NCBI GenBank assembly: GCA_030622265.1
Contig: JAUXGG010000137.1
Span: 1 to 5,535, forward strand
DNA length: 5,535 nt
Direction: 5' to 3'
Origin: Candidatus Eiseniibacteriota bacterium
GTDB taxonomy: Bacteria; Arandabacterota; Arandabacteria; Arandabacterales; Arandabacteraceae
The notes beneath the pieces were generated by a model. The model saw only the letters and a program-made list of their open reading frames with translations. It was not told where the DNA came from and searched no databases. Position 1 is the stretch's first letter; every line of letters starts with the position of its first letter. The position numbers and the translations under genes are program-made. Positions 1 to 5,535 of the stretch are shown in pieces.

Positions 1-3000
1 AACGGGCTCGACGCATTAGGCTGGATAAGACGGGGATAGCCTCCGACTGGAGTAATCTGAGACCAGCTCTCGGAGCCGTCGGTCGAGATCTCCACGATCC
101 CTCCGTCCCAGGCGTAAACTGCATTCGAGGTCTCGGCCTCCACCCAGTGCCAGAAGGTAAGAGTGGCATCGGGGCCGAGACAAAGCTCTGGCGTGACCAG
201 GGCCCCGTGCCCATAATCTGTGTATCTGGTGTCATCCGCGCCGCCGAATTTCCAGGAATAGGTCCCGCCGGCGGTGTGATTCCGGTAGTCCTCCAAGTGC
301 CACTCATCATCGTATCCGTCATTGAACCCGGTCGAATACCAGCCGGCCTGCGCGCTCTCGAAGTCCTCATCGAGCGAACCGCCGATGGCGATCGTCAAGC
401 TGTCGGTGGCCTGTAGTCCATTCGCAAGCGTGATCTCAATCCCGAGACCGATCTCGTGGAAATCGGGACACTCGAGCGCCACCTCGAGCACGAATGCCGG
501 CAGAACGTCGCCCTGGCCGTTGCCGGCTATCTGGGCGACATAGGCGCTGTCATTGAGCAATGTTACATAGGGGTCGGATTCTGTGAGGATCACGCTCAGC
601 CCTTCGGCGATGCCGGAACCGGAGTTCCTGAGCATAAGCGTCAGCTCTACGGTTTCACTGGGCATGATGCAGCCGTCGGAATTCCCATAGAGGGTATCAG
701 CCGTGGAGAATCCGGCAAGCGAGAGCACGGGGGCGCTCACCATGACCGAGAAGTGCTTGGTCAGCGACGTGTCCGAGTGGGCTATGTCCATCGCGAAGTC
801 AACCACGTGGCTGTCGGGAGCCATGATGTCCACGCTGTAGCAGTAGTCCCAGCCTGGAAAGAGCGCGCTGTCGGGCGCTATGTCTCCGTAGATGCCAGTG
901 GAATCGATAAGATCTATGAACTGATCGGTGCACGTCAGCTCCGCGGCGACGGCGAAGGCCGTATCCTGGCCGACGTTCCTGAGCACCACCAGGGCCTCGA
1001 TGGTCTCTCCCGCATCGATCACACCGTCGGAGTTGCCCAGGCTTCCTCCGGACATGTCATCATCCATCCCGACGCTGTCGATTATCACAACGGCATGGGA
1101 GGCGACAATGACTGCGACCGTATCCAGCGACGGATAGAAGTTGTGCGCCGCTACCGCCACATAGAGCGAGCAAGGTCCGGTAGCCCCCGGGTCGACGTAG
1201 ACCCGCCCGGCGGCATTGGTGAATCCCATATTGTAGGTGTCGTCGTTGAAAATGCTGACCCTGGCGCCCTCGACCGGATCCGTGCCATCGGTCACATCGA
1301 CCGCGATCTCATTATCCGATGCATAGATGACTTCCGGAGCCGAAACCGTAAGGGTCCCCGGCGTATCAGTCCAGATGTCCATGGCGGGATCGCCCAGGAG
1401 AACCAGCTGATAATACACCCACCTGTTGGGACCGAAATCCACGAAAGGTATATTGTCCACCTTTGAATCATCATTGGCCGGACCTATGGCGGTAATTCCC
1501 TCACCGAATATCGCGTCGAAGAACTGCCTGTCGTAGTACTGGTTAGCCCCATTGGTGCTTTCATGCTCGCCCCAGCCATACCTGGTGTTCCCGATAAAGG
1601 CGACGGCGGCATTCTCCACGAACACGAAATGCTCGCCGAGGCAGTCATCGCCATAACTGCCCCCGGAGGTCCTGTTATCGAAGGAACCGGAGTAACACCC
1701 CTGCGTGTAGAGGATAAAATAGGAGTTAGAAACACCGTCATTCGTAAACCGGGTCTCCACGTCCGAATTGTTCATCCTAAGGCCAGAGGTAACGCCCGAG
1801 TGGCCGAGGTGATTCACCAGATGACGGCCCCCGTTAAGGAGCGGAATCAGGTCCTCCTTGTCCCAGCGGTCGGGATCGATGTCACGGTCGTAAAGAGTAT
1901 GCACCGTGAACGACGGCGGGAAGCCGGCCGTGATATAGCCGTGGGTCGATGCCCCGTCCTTGATCTCGTCCTTATAGTCGCCTCCCCAGGTGGGATCGTC
2001 CCAGAGATGCTCTCCCACCATCTGGCCGACCTTGATCTGGCTGATGACCGGCGAGGTCTCATACTTGAGAAGCTTGTTTACGAAGTTCGTGGCCTCTGTC
2101 TCGGTCCCGATCGAAGCCCTTCCCACCGAAACCTCGGGTATCAGGTCAGCCTCATCCGCCTCACCCCAGAGCGAATCGCCGTCATTGTTCCAGTTCCCGT
2201 CCAGGGCGGCATAGTAAAGGTCCGAGGCGATGTCCTCGTCGACATACGATCCGCCGGCATCGGCATACAGTCCGCGGTGCGGTATCAGCTGGTCATCACC
2301 GGCCAGCAGGACGAATTCGGTTTCCCAGTTGAGGTAGGCGTCCTTTATGAAGTTCCTTATCTTGTCCTGGAGATCCAGGCCTGAGTATTGGGAGTTGATC
2401 GATCCGATATTAACGATCTTGGCCTTTAAGCCCATCTGCTCACGGTGGGCTCTCAGGGTATCGAAGGTGCCGATGAAGGTCGAGTGAGTGATGATGACAT
2501 AGGGATACGAGTCCTCGGGATCGACTACCGACGACAGGAGTCTCGGCGAGAGCCCCGAGCCATAAGTTGACGCGGCCGACACATCATCCACGAGCCTCCT
2601 GAGCTGCTCGAGGTCCCTGTCCGCGCTCATCCTCAGCGTCGTGGACGAGGAGAGTGTGACCATGGGGCTGTACTCCGTCTCAATCGTAATCTCGAGCGAA
2701 GATGAGAAGAGAAGACTGTTGCGAGAGCCGACATAGGCAGCCGGATATATCCTCAAGAAAGCGATCCGGTAGCCCCGGAAGGTCTCGGTCGTCACATGGA
2801 GGCCCCGCTCGGAGGGAAATGGCATGGGGCTATCATATATCGACTGCTCCGCCCCGATCCGCTCGGCGCGCTTAAAACTGAGAGGTGATTGCTGCTGAGC
2901 CCACTCAAGCGGCAGGTCGAGAGCTATTTCTGCCTCAGACAGCAGGCGAACACGCACATCGGCCACCTCATGACCCTGCGGCAATAGAATCCTCATGCCA

Positions 3001-3203
3001 TAAGCAGGCAGCCGCGGCTCCCCCGGGTTCCCAACGGCGGGCAGGCCCTCTATCGTAACCGAACAGGTGGCTTCACCGTGCGCGATCAGAGGCCTGGAGA
3101 AGTCCACGCGTTCGACGATCGTATCGGCGCACGTCTGCTGGACAGTGAGAATCGACAGGGAGATTATGAGCGATGCAATGACGAGAAGATGTTCTTTCCC
3201 CAC
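1..3203 (-). CDS. Secreted multidomain peptidase C25 (gingipain-type) cysteine protease, C terminus cut by window edge
   Basis: I translated the minus strand by hand from 3203 to the left edge: 1067 codons with no stop. Residues 1-26 look like a Sec signal peptide (GKEH, then a hydrophobic run, cleavage near TCA|D). Residues about 27-230 match the C25 propeptide (GNPGEPRLPAYG at 58-69). The catalytic domain spans about 233-606: YPYVIITH at 233, GDD at 302-304, VSVGR at 358-362, NHLGHSG with the likely catalytic His468, QGCYSGSFD with the likely nucleophile Cys503, NTRYGWG, and LLGDPAM around 604. The His-Cys spacing of 35 is close to the 33 of RgpB (His211/Cys244). An Ig-like domain follows at about 612-707, then two roughly 117-residue repeats each starting GNSDG (723 and 840), then a MAM/jelly-roll-like module from about 945 (DEDFES, TFWHWVEAE, VYAWDGG). 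The protein probably hydrolyses extracellular proteins after propeptide removal; its cleavage specificity cannot be read here. GTG at 3203 was chosen because AAGGAGG lies 5 bases upstream. An in-frame ATG at 3221 would place acidic residues before the signal peptide. An in-frame TAG at 3228-3230 closes the ORF upstream. Confidence 0.93.
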   Translation of the reverse strand, partial: MGKEHLLVIASLIISLSILTVQQTCADTIVERVDFSRPLIAHGEATCSVTIEGLPAVGNPGEPRLPAYGMRILLPQGHEVADVRVRLLSEAEIALDLPLEWAQQQSPLSFKRAERIGAEQSIYDSPMPFPSERGLHVTTETFRGYRIAFLRIYPAAYVGSRNSLLFSSSLEITIETEYSPMVTLSSSTTLRMSADRDLEQLRRLVDDVSAASTYGSGLSPRLLSSVVDPEDSYPYVIITHSTFIGTFDTLRAHREQMGLKAKIVNIGSINSQYSGLDLQDKIRNFIKDAYLNWETEFVLLAGDDQLIPHRGLYADAGGSYVDEDIASDLYYAALDGNWNNDGDSLWGEADEADLIPEVSVGRASIGTETEATNFVNKLLKYETSPVISQIKVGQMVGEHLWDDPTWGGDYKDEIKDGASTHGYITAGFPPSFTVHTLYDRDIDPDRWDKEDLIPLLNGGRHLVNHLGHSGVTSGLRMNNSDVETRFTNDGVSNSYFILYTQGCYSGSFDNRTSGGSYGDDCLGEHFVFVENAAVAFIGNTRYGWGEHESTNGANQYYDRQFFDAIFGEGITAIGPANDDSKVDNIPFVDFGPNRWVYYQLVLLGDPAMDIWTDTPGTLTVSAPEVIYASDNEIAVDVTDGTDPVEGARVSIFNDDTYNMGFTNAAGRVYVDPGATGPCSLYVAVAAHNFYPSLDTVAVIVASHAVVIIDSVGMDDDMSGGSLGNSDGVIDAGETIEALVVLRNVGQDTAFAVAAELTCTDQFIDLIDSTGIYGDIAPDSALFPGWDYCYSVDIMAPDSHVVDFAMDIAHSDTSLTKHFSVMVSAPVLSLAGFSTADTLYGNSDGCIMPSETVELTLMLRNSGSGIAEGLSVILTESDPYVTLLNDSAYVAQIAGNGQGDVLPAFVLEVALECPDFHEIGLGIEITLANGLQATDSLTIAIGGSLDEDFESAQAGWYSTGFNDGYDDEWHLEDYRNHTAGGTYSWKFGGADDTRYTDYGHGALVTPELCLGPDATLTFWHWVEAETSNAVYAWDGGIVEISTDGSESWSQITPVGGYPRLIQPNASSP

Positions 3204-3208
3204 CTCTT

Positions 3209-3215
3209 CCTCCTT
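3209..3215 (-). promoter_or_regulatory. Shine-Dalgarno AAGGAGG that fixes the GTG start of the C25 protease
   Basis: On the minus strand this is a perfect AAGGAGG, separated from GTG (3203-3201) by 5 bases. It lies inside the longer ORF that would start at ATG 3221, so it argues against that upstream start and for the GTG start. The same perfect motif with 6-base spacing precedes the DUF1028 gene, so this organism clearly uses it. Confidence 0.85.
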
Positions 3216-3274
3216 AGGCATCAAACACTAAAATACACAAATAGAACGGGCGCGACTCCCCCGCTCCAATAAGC

Positions 3275-3303
3275 ATTGTATCACAGTAGTGGAGGCGTGT
3301 CAA
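3275..3303 (-). promoter_or_regulatory. Sigma70-type promoter of the C25 protease gene
   Basis: Reading leftward, the -35 box is TTGACA (3303-3298, a perfect consensus match) and the -10 box is TACAAT (3280-3275, one mismatch to TATAAT). They are separated by exactly 17 bases. Transcription should start around 3265-3270, giving a leader of about 62-67 bases before the GTG start. The leader begins GC-rich, can form a weak hairpin (AGCGGG pairing with CCCGTT), and then becomes AT-rich up to the ribosome binding site. The promoter suggests that the protease is transcribed separately from the upstream operon. I saw no convincing operator palindrome over it. Confidence 0.75.
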
Positions 3304-3446
3304 AACATTTCAGAGCGCAGGAAGATCTGGGTTTAGCCTGTCCCCGGCATCTTTTGCGCATACATACACATGCTTGCAGAGCTATTGGAAGATTGGCGGA
3401 TCCTTCCACCTCGACCGGCTCAATTACGCAATTTGGCCCAGAAATA

Positions 3447-3521
3447 AGGCGAGGACAACCAGGGACCGGCCCGGGGAGCGGGTCCCGAGGCGAGGACAGC
3501 AAGGCACCGCCCGGGGAGCGG
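3447..3521. repeat. Imperfect 41-base tandem direct repeat, two units
   Basis: On the plus strand, AGGCGAGGACA begins at 3447 and again at 3488, a period of 41 bases. Unit 1 runs 3447-3481 and unit 2 runs 3488-3521. Both end in a GC-rich core (CCCGGGGAGCGG) and differ by a few substitutions and one single-base indel in the middle. The repeat is noncoding, just downstream of the DUF1028 gene. It may be an RNA structure at the 3' end of that transcript or a small duplication; the sequence alone does not decide. Confidence 0.7.
3462..3486 (-). terminator. GC-rich hairpin downstream of the DUF1028 gene, possible terminator
   Basis: The bases at 3462-3486 fold as a stem: GGGACC pairs with GGTCCC (6 bp), then one C-C mismatch, then 4 more pairs (one G-U) closing a 3-base loop. 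On the minus strand this lies 67 bases after the DUF1028 stop. It is followed only by a modest T-rich patch (CTTATTT, about 12 bases further on), so it is not a canonical intrinsic terminator. It could instead be a 3'-end stabilising structure. It sits in unit 1 of the 41-base repeat; unit 2 has lost the outer pairing. Confidence 0.35.
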
Positions 3522-3553
3522 ATCTTCCACTGAGCGCGGGTCCTCCACGGGGC
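3518..3553. repeat. 18-base tandem repeat pair abutting the DUF1028 stop codon
   Basis: Plus-strand GCGGATCTTCCACTGAGC (3518-3535) is followed directly by GCGGGTCCTCCACGGGGC (3536-3553), with 14 of 18 bases identical. The second unit ends on the first plus-strand base of the DUF1028 stop codon. A third, degenerate copy (GCGGATCCTTCCACC) is at 3396-3410. Its first unit overlaps the end of the 41-base repeat, so the whole patch looks like a small nest of duplications. No function can be assigned. Confidence 0.55.
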
Positions 3554-4635
3554 TAGGGTGTCTTGAAGCGCTCCAACTGTTCCTTGAAGTAGGTACTCTC
3601 CGGGTCGATTTCAATTGCGCGCTGTATCGTGGCCACGGCCTCGGCGGCGCGGCCATCCCTGAAGTAAGCCTCGGCGAGGGTGTCGAGGATATTGGCATCC
3701 TCGGGCTTAAGAGCGGCCGCTCGCTCGGCAGCCTCCACAGCTTCAGAGACAAAGACATCCGCGGTGGCACAGAACCAGGCCAGGTTGTTCAAGAGATCCG
3801 CGTCGTCAGCATCCTCCGAGAGTACACGCTTGAGCATTTCTCCGACCAGGCCTCTCTCCCGCGCGGCCATCGCCTCTTCCCCGAGCCCGTCATAGTGCTC
3901 GGCATACCGAATATGGGCGCGCAGCAAGTCCGATCCTTCGTGGATCCTGTAGACCCTGATGAGCTCGTTTATGGGGTCAGCGTGATCCTCGACCCTGAGG
4001 TCGACGTACCGGTAGTTGTACTCGGGATGCTCCTCGCTGGGACGCACCACCAGGATCGCGGCCGACTGCATGCCCCGCTTGTCGCCCCCGGCAGCCTGTG
4101 CCGCCACCAGGGTCGCCAGCAGTCTCTCGGAAAGCTCGCCCCTGGTTTCCTCGAACGCGGCGGCCATTGCTTTCACGACCTCTTCGGAGACAAGGATGTT
4201 GCCCTGGCAGGCAAAGGTCTCACCGGTGATGCCCCCCGCCCAGTCCAGGCAGCGTGACCCCGTGAAATTCACGGCCCCGCCATCCGTGTCGATAACCGCT
4301 ACCTGCCTGTCCTCCCGGCCTTCATCGGACTTAAGAAGGATCTCCAGTACCTCCTCGCTGGTCTTGCCCGAGCGCAGCAGCTCGAGCCCGCGAGGGCCGA
4401 AGCTCTCGTTGGTGCTGGCCTGGGTGGCGATTGCCCCAACACCGGCTTCCGCCCAGGCGACCGCCGCGCCCACTCCGAAAGCCCTGGATTGGACCGCGAC
4501 CCCCAACTCCAGAGTAACCGGATCAAATGCGACGATCGAGAAGGTCCCGATCCCGGCATCACCCGCGAGGGTCGAGCAGCAGGTGAGTATTAGAACAACC
4601 CCGGCAACACACAGTATCCGAATTGGTCTGGCCAT
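3553..4635 (-). CDS. Exported DUF1028 (Ntn-hydrolase-like) protein with C-terminal TPR repeats
   Basis: This encodes 360 residues. Residues 1-24 are a signal peptide (MARPIR, a hydrophobic stretch, then CCSTLA), so the protein is probably exported. Residues 31 to about 232 are a DUF1028 domain: TFSIVAFDP (31-39), LGVAVQSRAFGVGAAVAWA, GVGAIATQA (65-73), the CQGNIL region near 143-148, GGDKRG (183-188) and a VDLRVEDHADPINEL end. Pfam places DUF1028 with the Ntn hydrolases; the biochemical role is unknown. The rest is alpha-helical with TPR motifs, clearest at about 280-311 (NLAWFCA, then AVEAAERAAALKPED) and 314-345 (ANILDTLAEAYF, then AIEIDP), probably for protein binding. An in-frame ATG at 4665 would add 10 basic residues, but it lies inside the upstream gene and upstream of the SD. 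ATG 4635 has AAGGAGG 6 bases upstream and begins a normal signal peptide. The two adjacent Cys (19-20) do not make a good lipobox. The stop is TAG at 3555-3553. Confidence 0.92.
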   Translation of the reverse strand: MARPIRILCVAGVVLILTCCSTLAGDAGIGTFSIVAFDPVTLELGVAVQSRAFGVGAAVAWAEAGVGAIATQASTNESFGPRGLELLRSGKTSEEVLEILLKSDEGREDRQVAVIDTDGGAVNFTGSRCLDWAGGITGETFACQGNILVSEEVVKAMAAAFEETRGELSERLLATLVAAQAAGGDKRGMQSAAILVVRPSEEHPEYNYRYVDLRVEDHADPINELIRVYRIHEGSDLLRAHIRYAEHYDGLGEEAMAARERGLVGEMLKRVLSEDADDADLLNNLAWFCATADVFVSEAVEAAERAAALKPEDANILDTLAEAYFRDGRAAEAVATIQRAIEIDPESTYFKEQLERFKTP

Positions 4636-4641
4636 GGCTTG

Positions 4642-4648
4642 CCTCCTT
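4642..4648 (-). promoter_or_regulatory. Shine-Dalgarno AAGGAGG of the DUF1028 gene, overlapping the exonuclease stop codon
   Basis: On the minus strand the sequence reads TAAGGAGG: the TAA (4649-4647) ends the exonuclease gene, and its last two bases open the perfect AAGGAGG. ATG follows after 6 bases at 4635. Ribosomes finishing the exonuclease therefore stop on the initiation site of the next gene, which favours coupled translation. The motif also decides the DUF1028 start. Confidence 0.85.
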
Positions 4649-5138
4649 ACAGGTTGCTTTCGCACCCAAGGTCGAGCTTCACAAGTTCCTTTTCCAGCAG
4701 GTAGAGGTTTACGACATCATCCTCATTGTACTTCAACAAGGTCTCCAGCGAGGCCTCGCATCCACTCTCCCACTCCGCCCAAAGCCTCATCGCGTCCACC
4801 CCTGAGAGGCCATCGACCTGCCGCCCTATGCCCAACACCTTCTCTACAATCTTGAGACCGCCATAGAGTCCGTGGCGATGGCAATGATCCGCGAGATCAC
4901 GGCTCTCGAAATGCTCGCGTAGATTCACGCCCAGCGCACGCGCTATGACGGGCAGGTCGAAGCGATGACCCCAGAAGGTCACGATCTCATCCGTCCCTTC
5001 GAGGGCTTCAAGCAGGGCCTTACGGCTTACTTCGGGAAACGTGAGCTGGACAAGCTCATCAGGCGGCCGGAAGATCCCCACCATGGTGATGATGCCGGAA
5101 TATGAGGTTTCAATGTCAAGGTAGGCCCTCTCAGGCAC
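4647..5138 (-). CDS. RNase H-like domain protein, YprB-type DEDDy 3'-5' exonuclease
   Basis: This encodes a compact 163-residue cytoplasmic protein that is a single RNase H-like (RNase_H_2/YprB-type) nuclease domain. Visible motifs are ExoI YLDIET (Asp8, Glu10), then ITMVGIF; ExoII VTFWGHRFDLPVI (Asp61); a conserved SRDLAD (Asp81) and GGLKIVEKVLGI (93-104); and ExoIII YNEDDV with Tyr137 and Asp141, the Y-x3-D pattern of DEDDy enzymes. All metal-binding acids appear present, so it is probably an active 3'-5' exonuclease. DNA or RNA substrate cannot be told. I chose GTG 5138 because AAAGG lies 8 bases upstream and family members usually start just before the YLDIET strand. ATG 5165 would add nine residues (MSSCRKAEP), overlap the upstream gene by 23 bases, and has no visible SD; it remains possible. 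The gene follows the upstream one by 4 bases, so it is probably co-transcribed. Confidence 0.87.
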   Translation of the reverse strand: MPERAYLDIETSYSGIITMVGIFRPPDELVQLTFPEVSRKALLEALEGTDEIVTFWGHRFDLPVIARALGVNLREHFESRDLADHCHRHGLYGGLKIVEKVLGIGRQVDGLSGVDAMRLWAEWESGCEASLETLLKYNEDDVVNLYLLEKELVKLDLGCESNL

Positions 5139-5142
5139 CGGC

Positions 5143-5535
5143 TCAGCCTTTCGACACGATGACATAGGTATTGATGTAAGCTCTTATCTTCTCGATGACC
5201 TCGGTGGGAAAACCCCTCGCGGCCATGGGATTCTCAAAACACACATAGTCAAAGAGAACATGGGGAACCAAGTATCCCTCATCCGCGACCCTGCTCATAT
5301 GATCGAGGTACTCGGAATCGCAATCCGAGGTATCGTTCTCGGCAAGAACCTGCCAGGCAGCGGTCAGTGACATATAGCAGTCGATGTCCTCCTCATAGGT
5401 AGCGGCGTACCTTGTCTGCCGGGCATATTGCTTGAACTTGCCCTCATAGCGCCAGACGGCCCGCTGTGAGGCAAACACGATCCATGCCGTCGCCTGGGTC
5501 GGACACTCCTCGAGCGACCGGTCGAGCACGAGATC
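5143..5535 (-). CDS. C-terminal part of an unrecognised helical protein, 5' end beyond window
   Basis: The frame is open from the right edge to TGA at 5145-5143, giving 130 residues of a longer protein. I do not recognise the family. The fragment starts DLVLDRSLEECPTQATAW and is rich in Ala, Tyr, Glu and aromatics spaced as in amphipathic helices; the opening resembles the end of a TPR-like helical hairpin, but no clean TPR consensus can be counted. Later stretches with an unusual composition (DEGYLVPHVLFDYVCFENP, then MAARGFPTEVIEKIRAYI) look like a specific conserved tail. There is no signal peptide or membrane segment in the visible part. A GTG at 5529 is in frame but lies at the window edge with no upstream context, so I treat the gene as partial. 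It is the first visible member of the tight minus-strand cluster with the exonuclease and DUF1028 genes. Confidence 0.72.
   Translation of the reverse strand, partial: DLVLDRSLEECPTQATAWIVFASQRAVWRYEGKFKQYARQTRYAATYEEDIDCYMSLTAAWQVLAENDTSDCDSEYLDHMSRVADEGYLVPHVLFDYVCFENPMAARGFPTEVIEKIRAYINTYVIVSKG

Larger units (their letters stand above)
3204..3552. other. Intergenic region between the DUF1028 gene and the C25 protease gene
   Basis: No gene is supported in these 349 bases. Reading leftward it holds an 18-base repeat pair touching the DUF1028 stop codon, a 41-base imperfect tandem repeat with a GC-rich hairpin, about 140 bases in which I see only one more degenerate copy of the short repeat (3396-3410), then the promoter, leader and ribosome binding site of the C25 gene. 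Short ORFs on both strands here have no recognisable protein pattern, and the repeats give some of them artificial repeats such as VEDPRS/VEDPLP. Confidence 0.7.

Noticed and set aside
456..1466. Long plus-strand ORF of 336 codons
   Set aside because: It is codon-for-codon antisense to the C25 protease and exists because that gene avoids TTA, CTA and TCA codons here. Its translation has no recognisable domain, while the opposite strand carries clear Ig-like and repeat modules.
1563..2384. Long plus-strand ORF of 273 codons
   Set aside because: It is exactly antisense to the C25 catalytic domain, including the Cys503 and His468 codons. The minus-strand reading is a well-matched protein family; this one is a shadow.
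3221..3221. ATG at 3221 as start of the C25 protease
   Set aside because: It would put the acidic residues MPKEEEV before the signal peptide and place the perfect AAGGAGG inside the coding region. GTG 3203 fits both the SD spacing and a normal signal peptide.
3276..3533. Plus-strand ORF of 85 codons in the intergenic region
   Set aside because: It starts within the -10 box region of the opposite promoter, crosses the DNA repeats, has no Shine-Dalgarno sequence and no recognisable protein pattern.
3396..3553. CRISPR-like array
   Set aside because: Only two or three degenerate units with no regular spacers of typical length, and no cas gene nearby.
3420..3770. Minus-strand ORF of 116 codons extending past the DUF1028 stop
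   Set aside because: It is an out-of-frame reading of the DUF1028 TPR region that runs into the repeats. Its C-terminal VEDPRS/VEDPLP repeat simply reflects the 18-base DNA repeat, and it has no good start signal.
4016..4855. Plus-strand ORF of 279 codons over the DUF1028 gene and exonuclease end
   Set aside because: Its translation is rich in Ser, Pro, Arg and Thr without any family pattern and it covers two convincing minus-strand genes.

Overview
The window is a stretch of bacterial chromosome of fairly high GC content in which every supported gene is on the minus strand. No marker gene fixes the taxonomy. A very large modular peptidase C25 (gingipain-type) protein with Ig-like and MAM/jelly-roll-like modules, next to a secreted DUF1028-TPR protein, is a combination I associate with FCB-group bacteria and related uncultured candidate phyla (Eisenbacteria, Krumholzibacteriota, Latescibacterota and Zixibacteria types). 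That placement is inference, not shown by the sequence.

In the direction of transcription (high to low coordinates), the right edge holds the 3' end of an unrecognised, mostly helical protein (5143-5535). Only 4 bases later comes a small RNase H-like/DEDDy exonuclease of the YprB type (4647-5138). Its TAA stop is also the first base-pairs of the Shine-Dalgarno sequence of the third gene, an exported DUF1028 protein with C-terminal TPR repeats (3553-4635). The tight spacing and the stop/SD overlap suggest one operon with coupled translation.

An intergenic region of about 350 bases follows (3204-3552). It holds an imperfect 41-base tandem repeat with a GC-rich hairpin (possible end of the upstream operon), a pair of 18-base repeats abutting the DUF1028 stop codon, and a near-perfect sigma70-type promoter (TTGACA, 17 bases, TACAAT) reading leftward.

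That promoter and a perfect AAGGAGG ribosome binding site drive the largest gene, which fills positions 1-3203 and runs off the left edge. It encodes a secreted C25 cysteine peptidase: signal peptide, C25 propeptide, catalytic domain with the His/Cys pair in place (His468, Cys503), a C25-associated Ig-like domain, two copies of a roughly 117-residue beta-rich module marked by a GNSDG motif, and the start of a MAM/jelly-roll-like module. No stop interrupts 1067 codons. It is missing its C terminus, where a surface-sorting domain would be expected.

I saw no CRISPR array, tRNA, rRNA, insertion sequence or phage gene, and no clear new multi-gene system. The most distinctive parts are the modular C25 protease, the DUF1028-TPR protein with a candidate internal Ntn nucleophile, and the repeat/hairpin/promoter layout between them.
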